A DNA stretch of 64,000 nt from Triangularia verruculosa. Its lineage: Eukaryota > Ascomycota > Sordariomycetes > Sordariales > Podosporaceae. Made by a program: the position numbers and the translations under genes. A model generated the notes under the pieces. That model was given only the letters and a program-made list of their open reading frames with translations, searched no databases and was not told where the DNA came from. The stretch covers positions 186,001-250,000 of the forward strand of contig MU863886.1 in the NCBI GenBank assembly GCA_033296885.1. The letters are read 5' to 3'. Position 1 is the stretch's first letter, and the number at the start of each line of letters is the position of its first letter. Below are positions 12,730 through 22,826 of this stretch, piece by piece.

Positions 12730-12895
12730 GTACAAAAATTGAACCTCAAAAGGAATCGATCCCTCAGCCAGGGCATTCCAGCTCCAGGCCTCATCGGGTG
12801 GGGGGTGGGTTTCCGAGAGATCAGAGCAACCGCGCCTCAGGTTTAAAGGAATCCACGATCTGTCGCGGTTGACCGTTGCGCCATCTGGTCTGGCC
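12730..12895 (-). repeat. Candidate tRNA-derived (SINE-like) element with pol III A/B-box-like motifs
   Basis: On the minus strand a segment beginning near 12890 reads as the 5' head of a tRNA: GACCAGA, then TGGCGCAACGG, which fits the pol III A-box consensus. About 110 nt downstream, at 12750-12761, is GGGATCGATTCC, a B-box-like sequence, followed by T runs that could terminate pol III. A normal cloverleaf cannot be drawn: the spacing is too long and the 3' end does not pair with the head. A motif GATCG..ATTCCTTT occurs twice in the element. This suggests a degenerate tRNA-derived repeat rather than a working tRNA. It could also be coincidence. Confidence 0.3.
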
Positions 12896-13240
12896 ACTCC
12901 TTTACTCTCAGATATTAGGGTCTGCGAGAACCGGACCTATAAAGCGGTGGCAGGAGCAGTCGTGGTCCGGCGTCGACAGTGTGAAGAATAGCAGCACCGC
13001 ACTTTTGGACTGTGAGCAACCTGGGATGATATGTCAACACCGGTCTAGCACAGGCATGTTTGAAACCAGTTAATATTCCCGCCTGCCGTCTTCCAACCAC
13101 ACCTGTTATATTATACCAAAACAAATTTCCCATGCTATATCAACACCGAACCAGTGCCCATGCAACAAAACAAAATCATGTATGCTCAATTCATTACCCA
13201 CAACCGCGAGACACTCGGGATTATTAGGTCAACGACCCTG

Positions 13241-13811
13241 TCACAACCCCAAGCTCTTCCTCACCCCTTCCCTCACCCGCTCTTCATACTCGGCCCTCCT
13301 CTCCCTCCACATCTTCGCCGCCTCCACATTTGCCGGGCTCTCATCGTTTGGTTCCGCCAGCATGCTCATCACCGAGATCAAGATCTTCTCCACGCTCTGG
13401 ATCGGTGACCACCGCTCGCTGGCGTGCTCGTAGTGGTTTGGGTCGTCTCCGGGTGGGTGAAGAATCGAGATGCAGACGAGGCCGGAGGGGTAGACTATTT
13501 GTTCTTGTTAACTAGCTATTCATGATGCCAGCTCGAACCCGGAAGGGGGAACTTTGGTACCTACCATTAGGATGCCAGACATCGCAAAGGAACTTCATCG
13601 TCGGCGGCGCAAGCGGGTAGTCCTTTGGGAACTTGAGTTCTGCCGCAAACACGCCCCCTTCGAAGGGTGTGCCTTCCGGCCCTTGGATCAGAGCTTCCCA
13701 GTGGAGGAGGTCGTCTTCTGATACCGGGCCGGCGGTGATGCCTTCGGGCGGGTTGTTCGTCAAGGCGCGGTACTCTTGAAGGAGCCGGCGGTGGGCGGTT
13801 GAAGCTGCCAT
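13241..13811 (-). CDS. UBC7: Ubiquitin-conjugating enzyme E2, Ubc7/UBE2G2 type
   Basis: Two exons (13811-13565 and 13494-13241) give 166 residues, matching the 165 or so of UBE2G2/Ubc7. The UBC fold runs the full length: WEALIQGPEGTPFEGG, the PxxPP segment (YPLAPPTMKF), the HPN motif at the splice junction, and the catalytic Cys at residue 90 in GLVCISIL. The family-specific acidic loop after the active site is present (HPPGDDPNHYEHASERW). In yeast and animals this E2 works with membrane RING ligases in ER-associated degradation of misfolded proteins. Here the protein is soluble and would depend on a Cue1-like partner for ER recruitment. The intron splits the codon after HPN. Confidence 0.95.
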
Positions 13812-14203
13812 TGTGCTCGGCTTTTGCTTTATCGAGGGTATATAGCGTATGTATTAGTAGTAATCAGAAGGAGAGATGTGTTGCTGTAGACTCGATGGAC
13901 GTTTAGATCTACCTACTGGCGGGGTTCGTTGACACGAGGTTCAAAGACAAAGGTGGCGCTGATGGACAGGGGCACCTGGCTCGAAGCTCTGACCAGGGGG
14001 GAGACTGGAAAGCTGGGGCGGCTTGGCAAGGAAACGGGTAGCTGGGAAACTGCCGGAAAGATCCGGCAAAATGACGCTAATGTTTCTGGAGCCGGGGGGG
14101 AGCTACCTGACCTTGACCTTATGTAGGTAGCTCGGCATCTTGGACGTTAATTCGCGATTTTGAGGTGCAACACCGAGAACAATTTTGGCAACCTCAATTC
14201 GCC

Positions 14204-16252
14204 ATGGCGCCAACGTTGGCGCTCAAACGGGCGCTGGGAGGAGGAGTAGGAGGGAGAAGCCCTGGGCTGTTATCGAGAAGATCGAATGCGATTGACAGGG
14301 CTTCGATATGTCTGCTTTGTTCCTTGTCAACACGACCCCTCACTACTCCACGACGACGACCGTTGCCATTGCGAGACCAAGCCAGCAGATCGTTGAGCGG
14401 TGCGCGCAGTTTTCACACCTCCGATACCTCAATACCGCCTACACAACACCTACAAGAACAGCAAGCAGTTGAACCTCCCCGCGTGAAGCTAGCTCGCCTC
14501 CTACGAGAGTTGCAAATACAGATCCCCGAATACGTTAAAAGTGAACGTCTCAACCTCGCCTTGCGCAACTTGTCAGAACCTCCGGGGCAAGAGTCAATAC
14601 GGGTCGCAATCCTAAATCCTGCTAGAGACAATGGGAACGAGGACACGGAGGCTTCCAAGAGTCTCCTACGAGCTGCTCTGGCCGACGAACTCGGCGAGCA
14701 GGCAATATGGGAGGCACAACTCGAGCATCACAACCTCGCCGAGGAGCCTTTGATCGTACGGGTGAAGGCGTTTGGGGAGGAAGAAACAGCACCCGAAACA
14801 GAAGTGCCAACTACCTTTCCCGAGATCACGGCCTACTCGCCAACCCTCGGCCGAAATAACCTCGAGCTGTTACTGGCGAAGTTCAGACCACAGGCGGCCA
14901 AGACTGCGGAGGAGTTGGAGGCAGAATTGCTTGTGCCTGGAGTTCAAACAACCAAGCCCACAGCGGTGATTTCAACACCACAGACGACCTTGATTCCCTC
15001 AGCCGTACACATGACGTTATTGGTTGGCAATGGTTTACGAGGAGCGCTCAACGCCCTCGAGCTTGCCAAGTCCAACCCTTCACCCGTGATCAAGACCGCT
15101 GTAAACCTAAAGTCGGGCCTCGCAACGAAGGAAGACCTCGAAGCCCAATTCCACCAATATTCATACTCCCCATCACAACCTCACGGCCTCCTCGATCCCA
15201 ATAGCGGCCTCCCCTTCTTCACTGTTGACTCTTTAGCTGCCATTGAAGGCCTCGGCGCTCTCCGCGCTGGCAGAGCAGAGGTATTCAGTGAGCTCTGGAC
15301 AGAAGGCAACGTGAAGCAAATCCGGGACTGGCTTAAAGCCAACACGGAATCGGGCGAGAAGATTAAGCCCCCAGTACAGCACCTCATCCGGTCTCTTCTA
15401 TCCAGAGCGAAGGAAGGGCTCCAACAGCAAGAAAAACAACAGCACCTTTTGCAACACTCCCATGCCTCCCTAGTTGAGATTGAAGCAACAATCAAGCGCC
15501 TCGACCAAGAGATTGTCGCCTGGGCACAGTCCGCCCACGAAGAGCTCCAGACCCAACTCGACTTTGCCTTTTCAGACCGGCTATGGAAAAGTCTAAGCTG
15601 GTGGAAGCTCTTCTGGAGAGCCGATGATGTCACGCTCAACACTTGCGAGCTGGTCACTTCTTACTTTCTGCCCAAGGCTGAACAAGAGGTAATCTACCTC
15701 GCTGGCAAAGTGGCTGCCTCTTTTCCTACCGTTACTCCCGCAATCACGTACCCGGCTGAGCCAGAAGAGAAACTGGTGGCCTCCCCCGCGTTGACTGTGG
15801 TGGAGGTTGAACACCACGGGAAATGGCCTAGCCAGATTACCTCCACAAAACGGTACCTCCTCGACACCACCGTCCCTGCCCTCCAGGCACTCGCCCAGAA
15901 GCTGGTCGTTCAATCAGCTTCCCTGGCTGGGCTGAGCTCAGTACTGGCCGGCCTGGTGTACTTTAGTGGGTTCGGCGCGTACGAATGCGGTGCGATTGCT
16001 GCGTTGGGGCTGGTGGTGGCGTTGAAGAGGATGCAGAGGAAGTGGGACGACGCGAGAGATTACTGGGAGGAGGAGGTGAGAGAGGAGGGGAGGAAGGCGG
16101 TGAAGAGGGTGGAGGGACAGATTGCGAGGGGGGTGGGGGATGTGCTTTATAAAGAGGTGAAGGCGGAGGAGACGGGTGGAGCGAGGGAGAGGAGGGCGAA
16201 GGAGATTTTGGAGGAGGCCGAGGAGGTTTTGAATAAGATTGTAAGGAGGTGA
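14204..16252 (+). CDS. Mitochondrial membrane protein, Mmc1-like
   Basis: A single exon of 682 codons. The frame opens upstream at 14165, but the first ATG is at 14204 and has a strong context (gccATGG). The first 80 residues are rich in Arg and Ser with almost no acids, as expected for a mitochondrial targeting sequence, ending near SRSLSGARSFHTS. The middle contains predicted helices and a Gln-rich coiled coil at about 400-450. Near the C-terminus (about residues 575-615) there are hydrophobic segments that could span a membrane, followed by a strongly charged helix. The overall pattern fits the fungal Mmc1 family of dynamin-like mitochondrial proteins, but this assignment is from memory of the family and is tentative. 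The mitochondrial location is more secure than the name. Confidence 0.7.
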   Translation: MAPTLALKRALGGGVGGRSPGLLSRRSNAIDRASICLLCSLSTRPLTTPRRRPLPLRDQASRSLSGARSFHTSDTSIPPTQHLQEQQAVEPPRVKLARLLRELQIQIPEYVKSERLNLALRNLSEPPGQESIRVAILNPARDNGNEDTEASKSLLRAALADELGEQAIWEAQLEHHNLAEEPLIVRVKAFGEEETAPETEVPTTFPEITAYSPTLGRNNLELLLAKFRPQAAKTAEELEAELLVPGVQTTKPTAVISTPQTTLIPSAVHMTLLVGNGLRGALNALELAKSNPSPVIKTAVNLKSGLATKEDLEAQFHQYSYSPSQPHGLLDPNSGLPFFTVDSLAAIEGLGALRAGRAEVFSELWTEGNVKQIRDWLKANTESGEKIKPPVQHLIRSLLSRAKEGLQQQEKQQHLLQHSHASLVEIEATIKRLDQEIVAWAQSAHEELQTQLDFAFSDRLWKSLSWWKLFWRADDVTLNTCELVTSYFLPKAEQEVIYLAGKVAASFPTVTPAITYPAEPEEKLVASPALTVVEVEHHGKWPSQITSTKRYLLDTTVPALQALAQKLVVQSASLAGLSSVLAGLVYFSGFGAYECGAIAALGLVVALKRMQRKWDDARDYWEEEVREEGRKAVKRVEGQIARGVGDVLYKEVKAEETGGARERRAKEILEEAEEVLNKIVRR

Positions 16253-16654
16253 AGAATGCTGCCCGGTTCTGTGAATGCCTAGATGAATAGAGAGACAAGA
16301 GAGGGGAGTGGGCAACGAATGTGAAAACCTAGAGACCAAAAAGGGGGAGGATGTATATAGGATTGTATGATATGTTTTCTGCTCGGCTGGGCAGTGAATA
16401 GGCTGCGCTTTTGCATTGCCCGTCCTCAAGTTCGAGGCACCATATCACCGTCGGATTTCGAACAAATCCGATTTCCACACATGTACCATCATCTCCCAGA
16501 AGAACATTCCGCACCATGATATCTTTCACTTTTTAACTCTGTTCTCTTGCGCTACCATGTTTTTGAATAAAAAGCCCTGAACGCCAAACCAAACAACCGG
16601 TTCCATAAAATCCCACACCCAAAGTATCTTGCCCTCCCCCCAAAAAGGCCCTTT

Positions 16655-17078
16655 TTACCGCCCTCCCCTGGGAGGTCCGCCAGACGCCCTCGCCCTGGAC
16701 ACCGTCGCCCTGCCTCTGGCCAACCCGACACCCCTCCCCCTCACGTTCCTCGACCTGAACATGGGCGCGTTCCGGAGCATGTCGGGCACGATGAAGAAGC
16801 GGACGTGGGAGCCGCGGATGTAGACCTGTTCGAGGTGGGAGACGCGGCCGTCGCGGGCCGTGACGGTGATGTCCTTCAGCTGGACGTTCATGTTGTCCTC
16901 GGCCTCGATGAGCTTGCCGCGGTAGGTCTGGCCGGAGGTGATTTCGAGGGTTACGATGTGGCCCTGTATTGATTAGTTAGAGTGGGTGGGGGTGAAGTAG
17001 ATGAATTGGGGAGGGGGGAGAGGAACGGACTTGGGCCTCGTTGAGGAGCTTGATGGGGATGCCGATTGTGGAGGTCAT
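16655..17078 (-). CDS. SMD3: Small nuclear ribonucleoprotein Sm D3
   Basis: Two exons, 17078-17031 and 16963-16655, join in frame to give 118 residues. The first exon encodes only 16 residues (MTSTIGIPIKLLNEAQ); the intron has a CTAAC branch point and CAG acceptor. The Sm1 motif lies at about residues 17-50 (GHIVTLEI to RGKLIEAEDNMN) and Sm2 at about 65-80 (VYIRGSHVRFF). The C-terminus is an Arg/Gly-rich tail (RGRGVGLARGR), the site of symmetric dimethylation in other Sm proteins. The protein is a core member of the heptameric ring on U1, U2, U4 and U5 snRNAs and is expected to be essential. Length and motifs match the D3 family across eukaryotes. Confidence 0.96.
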
Positions 17079-17611
17079 TTTGCCAATTTGGTTCTGGTCG
17101 CTTCTATGGGGGATGAGGGAATGGGGATCTGTATGCGCGACGCTCTGGGGTTGGAAACTGTGCAGTTACGTCGTCGTGAATTGGCTGGTTTTGGTTGGTG
17201 GTTTGGGTGAAATTGACGATGGCGGAAGCTTGTCGCGTTGCAAGCAGTGGCAGTTGTTGGCGCGGTGGAGCTTGTTGAATTCCCAAATTTCAGCCTTGCT
17301 AGGCCCCACTTTTATGCTTGGGAATGGCTTCCAGTATTCAGCCTCGCTCACTTCACATCTTCACGTTTTCATAAGCACCAAAAGATAAAAGAGAAAAAAA
17401 AACTACATATATCTGTCATCCCGCCTCGTAATCTACATATATCCATCAACCGTCATCAATGCTTCCTGGGTATCGTATAAACTTGGGTATCTCTTGAAAA
17501 CGCAACGGAAATAAAAGGGAAACCGATGCAATCCACCCAAACTGATAACAGAAAAAGAAGCATCCCTAACGCCCACCACCCAACCCATTTCAAGAAACTG
17601 AAAACACAGGC

Positions 17612-20600
17612 TCAAGCCAAGCCTTTCGCGTAGCACTTCCAAATCGGACCAAAGTTACCCCTGCGCTTGATGACCACCGAGAACCTCTCATCCTTCTGTG
17701 CGAATCTGCTCTCTCTGCCCTTCAACATCTCCTCCTTCTTCAATCGCTCCAGAACCCGCCAGTCAAACACAGGGATAAACTCGTGTTCATCCCAGTCGCG
17801 CTTCTTGAAGTCGTAAGACTTCACTTCCTGCAAAAACTCTCGGGTGGCCTCCTCTCTCTCGGCCTCGACGAGGATGAGCCTCTTCGTGGAGGCAAATTCA
17901 GCAGCAGTCCAGACCTCGGGGTCATTGATAAACTGTTGAACACCGTGAATTCGGAGGAGATCCGCAATGTATGGGGTGTTGGCGACGCAAGGAGAGAGTA
18001 AAACGCTGTACGAAGCCAACTCGCATGAAATCGGCAGACTGATGCACCGATGACTTATAACGCTGACTTCGTCATCGGGGAAATCCGCAATTCTAGGAAC
18101 TGACGCGGACGGTTTCTTCCAAACTTTCGCGGCGGAAACAGACGGCTCCTGGTGCGCAACGACCTCCGCATGACCAGCAGCGGGCGAAGCGATGGGTGGG
18201 CTGGGCTGGGGGCGCAGGATATTGAAATGACCCATGCGAGGTCCATGGGCCCGCTGAGAACTATGACGGATTTCGGCGAGCGGCTCTCTAGACGCGCTCG
18301 CTACCATACCGGTGTTTGGGGCCGAGTGAGCATGTGTACGGCGCGGGACCTTGCTCTCTTGGTCAAAACCCAGCTCCAGGGCATCGGCGGATCGCTTCCG
18401 AGCCTGGAGATTGGCGCCCGCGAGCAAACGGTTCTCCCGCGCGAGCGAACGGTTCTCATCAGCGGCATTCTCATCTGATCATCGTTAGTACACTGACTAT
18501 CCTGGCTGAATTCGAGCTCTTACCTTGACCATCGTCGGTGGTAGAGGGGCCCGACTGTGTTCTGGGAGCACTGATGGTGCTGGCGCCTGTGTGGAAATGA
18601 CCGGGATCACGAGGGCTCGCTCCAACTGGTGATCCGGCCGATGCAGTGTTGCGGTCTTGAATCGAGGTGCGCTGCGAGGGGGTCGCGGGAGCTGCCGTCG
18701 ACTGGCTCGAGGGTTCGACGCCCTCGAGGCTGGCGATCCAGGTCAGGACCTCCTGGGAATCATCGTGAGACGCCATGGTTTTCTCTTGCTCAGCCAGTTC
18801 TTGAAGTTCTGGGAAAGAAATGGTATCGTGAAAGGTTCTGTCGCAGTGTACTTTGTTGACAACAGGAAAGCGTGGGCTCCAGAAACCAGTGTTGCCCTCT
18901 TTGTCGAAAGAAAAGCAGCGAAGGTCAACAACCGGGGGCGTGGGGAAGATAATAACTGGCCGTCGCCCCTCGTCGATGCCTGGCTCGACCCGCAAATCAA
19001 TAGCTGGGTTTTCTGCCACCGAGATAGCTTCCGGGTTGACATAAGCGACCAGAGTCTCGAGCTGCGACTTGTTGAGCTCTACTACGTTGGTAACAACAAA
19101 CTTTGGTTTCTTGCCAAACCGTCTAACCTCCTCCTTGTTCTCCAGACAGCCCACATAGAAGTGAGTCCACTTCAGTCTCGGGATGTTGTATGCTTTGGCC
19201 CGGGAGGCGTCATAACGGGCACCAACAACTGCAAAGCCCCCAATGTCTCCGAAGTTGCCTATGTACTCTTTCTTGAGTTTGATGATGCAACATCTGTAGG
19301 GCTTTCGCATGATGCCAAAGTCGAAATAGGGGTCATCTGACTTGAGGACGAGACCCTCTCCCTTGGCCGTAATGCACTTTGCAAAGGCACGGCGCAAGTC
19401 TGATTTGGCTGTACGCCTGTCGCAGTCAATAAGAATTCGTTTGACCAAGGCCGAATGACCTGGAACCACCGTGATCAGCTCTTTGAGCTTCTGACGCCTC
19501 TCCGAATGTTTAACTGAGAGCAGAGACATGTCGTCAAGCATGAGGATATCATAGTAGACTATCATGAGATGTTCCCATGAATGGGCCCTATGAACGTCAG
19601 CATAACATAACAAAAATATAATAAAAAGAGACAAGAGGCATACTGGGAATCTTGCGCAGTTCCAATGAACGACCCGGACCGAGAAACGTGCTTCCTGATC
19701 TTGTGGAAGTCTAGAATCCTATGTTCCTAGACAGGGTTAGTAATGATAGTAGTGTGAGTAGGAAAAACACGCATACCTTGTCACTATAGACAACCAGCTC
19801 TCCCTCTAATATGCACCCCTTTTTGATAGGACATGTGGGCTTGCCTATGCGCAGGGATTCCCGGATTGCACTTCCACTTCTGTTAGCGTAATCTTTCAGA
19901 AAGGGGGCTGGTCGACTTACTCATGCAATTTGAACCGATCCGCTGTGCTGTCTTTGCCGCTTTTCGAGAAGATCTGTATACAGTTCTTCCCTCTGCTCAG
20001 GTCGATGTGAATCTGGCAGTATTCACCATCCAGCTTTTCCTCACAGCTGATCCTCCCATGCACCATTCCGAGGCAGTGCTTTATACCCCTGCCTTTGATC
20101 CAGGTTTGCCTCCCAACCTTGACCCCCAACGTAGGCTTGAGATACTGTGCTAGCTCGTTTCTCCCGGTCACAGTCCTTTCCCTCCGCTGCTTGTCCAAGA
20201 TAGCGCCAGCCACGGCGATGTCATCCTGAACCTTCAGAATGGCTGGCAATAAAGGATGTAAGCACCGATAAACTGTTCCCGGATCGATGATAACAGGCTC
20301 GTAGTTCTTCAGGATCATTCTGGTCAGCCATTTCGCATCCCGGGCCGACAATCTCCTGTACAAGTCCCCAATCGCCAGCTCCTTGTCCACCGGTGTGCTG
20401 CCGCTGCTTGCGACCCCTGAGCTCCTCACACTCGGCGAACTGAACCGACAAGCCGCCGCAATACTGTGAAGCAACCCATCGATTTCCTCCACGGTTACCT
20501 CATTGGCCGGAACCGGATTAGGCGTCTCATTCAGGATCCCCTCGACACACTCCGCCAAATCCACACCCGCCTCTGGCCTCGTCCATCTTCCCAGTTGCGC

Positions 20601-20867
20601 AATTCTCGACCTTCCCAAGATCAAACCCCTGCCGATAAGAGTCTGGAGCTTCTTCTCCCGAATGTTGTAGGCCCTGTCGGTTCTCTTCTCCGGGAGGAGC
20701 GTCGACAACAAAGCCGCTGTGTTGAACTCATCGTGGTGAAATAGGCCTTTGTGATACTGAAACCAGTCCTGGACGATAGCCGCAGGCGTTTTCACACCCG
20801 AGCGCTTTGCTCGATTGTCCTCTAACTTTTGTAACAGGTCGGCGACGTAGGAAAAAAGGAAAGGCAT
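17612..20867 (-). CDS. ATP-dependent DNA ligase, divergent LIG4-like fungal paralogue with long C-terminal region
   Basis: Five exons (20867-19921, 19879-19777, 19726-19644, 19587-18524, 18474-17612) give 1019 residues. Residues 1-240 resemble the DNA ligase N-terminal domain. The adenylation motif I is EEKLDGEY, with the nucleophilic Lys at residue 278. Motif III-like YYDILMLDD, motif IV (GEGLVLKS) and motif V (CIIKLKKEY) follow in order, then an OB-fold-like region. After this come a Ser/Pro-rich linker, a short leucine-zipper-like helix (DENRSLARENRLL) at about 734-750, and a C-terminal 150 residues that could be one divergent BRCT-like module. Normal Lig4 has tandem BRCTs for XRCC4 binding, so this is not a standard Lig4. 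The probable role is nick sealing in DNA repair. The second acceptor is a tandem CAGAAG, which permits a one-codon alternative. Confidence 0.87.
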
Positions 20868-21164
20868 TTTATCGGTCGGAGCTGGTGAGTATCATGCTGA
20901 GACTGAACTGGAACAACATGTATCGAATTGGTGTTTGTAAACGAATACGACGACCGTCCGAGTTGCTGGTGAATATCCTCGAAGACCTCCCTCGAGTAGG
21001 CTGAAGCAGAAGAATTGAGAGAAATTGGAGAGCAAGTATTGCTCAGCCCTGGAAGGCTCCAATTGTTCAATTCTTGTCCCACCCAAGCAGACAAAGAGAG
21101 GGAGGGTCGGGCAGGCACGAGTCGCGTTGCTGGTTGTATCGGACGGAATGGCTTGGCACGGTGG

Positions 21165-21178
21165 CACGTGGGCACGTG
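21165..21178. promoter_or_regulatory. Two tandem CACGTG E-boxes in a bidirectional spacer
   Basis: GGCACGTG is repeated head to tail (CACGTG cores at 21165-21170 and 21173-21178), followed by a related GACGTG. The motif sits between the divergent ligase gene (start 20867) and the DUF1115 gene (start 21380). Such cores bind bHLH or Cbf1/Pho4-type factors in fungi. Function here is inference. Confidence 0.4.
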
Positions 21179-21349
21179 AAGACGTGTAAGGAGACCGTGT
21201 GGTTTCATGGTGAGCACACTGTGTGCCCATTCACCTGCTCACTTCAAGACCGTGTGAATTGGGCACGTTCATTGCTGGGCACTGTTCCGTCATCACCACC
21301 AAAGCGCCTCTAGAGTAATTCCGCTTTGAAGTTTCTGGGGAGAGCTCAG

Positions 21350-21376
21350 ATGGACAATTTCCAGGCCTACAGGTAG
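21350..21376 (+). promoter_or_regulatory. Short upstream ORF before the DUF1115 gene
   Basis: An ATG at 21350 opens an eight-codon frame ending in TAG at 21374-21376, three bases before the main ATG at 21380. If the mRNA leader includes it, the spacing would limit reinitiation at the main start and could repress translation. The transcript start is not known. Confidence 0.35.
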
Positions 21377-21379
21377 ACC

Positions 21380-21801
21380 ATGACCCCCCTCTGCCATGCT
21401 CTAATCCGAACCCACCACATCACCTCCCGCAAGAAGGTCGCCCGTCTCCGCAAGGCAGCCCGTGAGTTCGAGGTCTATGCTCTCCTGAGAAGTGGCGGGT
21501 GTCCGGGCATCATGTATTGCAAAGGCACCGAACAAGGCGTAAAAGACTGGGTGGGAACTGTCCAGGTATGACCCCCTTTTTACCCCTTATTCAATCCATT
21601 CCCACCAGCTCACAGAACCTTCAGAGACTCCGCTACAAAGACTTCCACCTAGCCTCTAAACCATCCCTCATAGAAGCCCCTGAGAACCAATCCCAAGAAC
21701 CCACCGGCCTCTTCGAGGTCTCAGCAGTAAACGACTTCGCCGCCGCCATGGAAGCACGCGGCATAAGTAGTTGGTGGAGAAAAGCAATGGACTTTACCTG
21801 A
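21380..21801 (+). CDS. Small DUF1115 (Prp3 C-terminal-like) protein
   Basis: Two exons, 21380-21565 and 21625-21801, give 120 residues. The donor is CAG|GTATGA and the acceptor TTCAG. The sequence fits the domain found at the C-terminus of the splicing factor Prp3 and of RWDD2 proteins (DUF1115): a basic helix (SRKKVARLRKAAREF), then a GGCPGIMYCKG strand-turn-strand, then GVKDWVGTVQRLRYKDF. Here the domain makes up almost the whole protein, with no RWD domain in front. Standalone copies occur in fungi. Molecular role is unknown; RNA or protein binding is a reasonable guess. The start at 21380 is the first ATG that keeps the domain complete. Confidence 0.85.
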
Positions 21802-21861
21802 AAACCACTCCTTCCTCCAATCTAACCTCATATGTACCCTATCTATCTACCACCACAACCC

Positions 21862-22455
21862 TCACCCCCTAAACACCCCCTTCACCCTCCCAATCACCCC
21901 CGCCATCCAAGGCGTAGCCCACAAACTAACCCCAATCCTCACGGGCAACAAAACCTTGCACACCGCCCACGCCAATCCCACCTCCACTACCAATCTATAC
22001 CTCCCATTCTCCCTCCAGTGCTCCAACACACCACCTTGAACCTCCGCCTCCTCCTCTGATAGCCACCCCTTCTTCTTGAAATACCTCGCAAACATCTCCA
22101 CTCCCTCTTTCAGGTACTGGTTATCTCCCAGCGCATCCAGTGGTAGCCAGTTTCCATAATGAAACACTCCCACCAGTCCAAATAATGGCACAATTGCCGT
22201 GATTTCATGCAGTATTAGGAATGCTACTACGTGTGTAGTTGGCGCGGAGCGGAGGGAAGTGGTGTATTTCTGTAGGGACGGGGGCAGTTTGGAGAGAATT
22301 TGTTCTACGCGGGAGAACTTTTTGGTCTCGGCTCCCGCAGACGGGGGTGGTGGGGGTGGAATAGGGGTATTGGTGCTGGTATTTCTTGGTCGAGGAGCTC
22401 GAAAATGGACAGGCCGACGGGGGCGGAGAAGCGGTTGCAGGAATAGAGGGCGCAT
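21862..22455 (-). CDS. Small mitochondrial-type membrane protein (FAM210/Mrx11-like)
   Basis: A single exon of 197 residues, convergent with the DUF1115 gene (60 bp between stops). The N-terminus is rich in Arg and lacks acids (MRPLFLQPLLRPRRPVHFRAP), typical of a mitochondrial presequence, and is followed by a proline run. A conserved core near residues 75-100 (HVVAFLILHEITAIVPLFGL) forms one hydrophobic segment, and another weaker one lies near 160-185. This core resembles the FAM210/DUF1279 and Mrx11-like group of mitochondrial membrane proteins. Exact membership is uncertain. In those families links to mitochondrial gene expression have been reported. Confidence 0.78.
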   Translation of the reverse strand: MRPLFLQPLLRPRRPVHFRAPRPRNTSTNTPIPPPPPPSAGAETKKFSRVEQILSKLPPSLQKYTTSLRSAPTTHVVAFLILHEITAIVPLFGLVGVFHYGNWLPLDALGDNQYLKEGVEMFARYFKKKGWLSEEEAEVQGGVLEHWRENGRYRLVVEVGLAWAVCKVLLPVRIGVSLWATPWMAGVIGRVKGVFRG

Positions 22456-22826
22456 CGTGGTGGCTCAGGAATAGGGATCAAATTCAAAGAGAATGTCTGT
22501 CCTGATTGGGGTGGACAAAGCCCGGTGTTTTTGGCGATGCGAATTGCAATATCAAGCTTGGTGTTGGGAAAGGAGAGCTTGCTTTAGAGAACTGACAAGA
22601 CATGGTGGAGGGGCCAAGAGGGTTAGGGTTGTACAACTACATGTAGACAGCTTCCAGCTATGGGGAGTTCATTCAACAGGCACGGTGATCGCAAACGTTT
22701 TTGAACAACTCAAGTCGGTCTCTATTATTTCCGGAGCTCTATCGCTACACATAAATCAAGAAGACCAGTCAAATTGTCCTTCCCGCGGTGTACGGGCAAG
22801 CGATGATATTTCTAGATATCATACGC

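Noticed and set aside
14165..14203. Upstream extension of the Mmc1-like frame to 14165
   Set aside because: The first codon there is GTG, not ATG; the ATG at 14204 has a strong context and begins the presequence.
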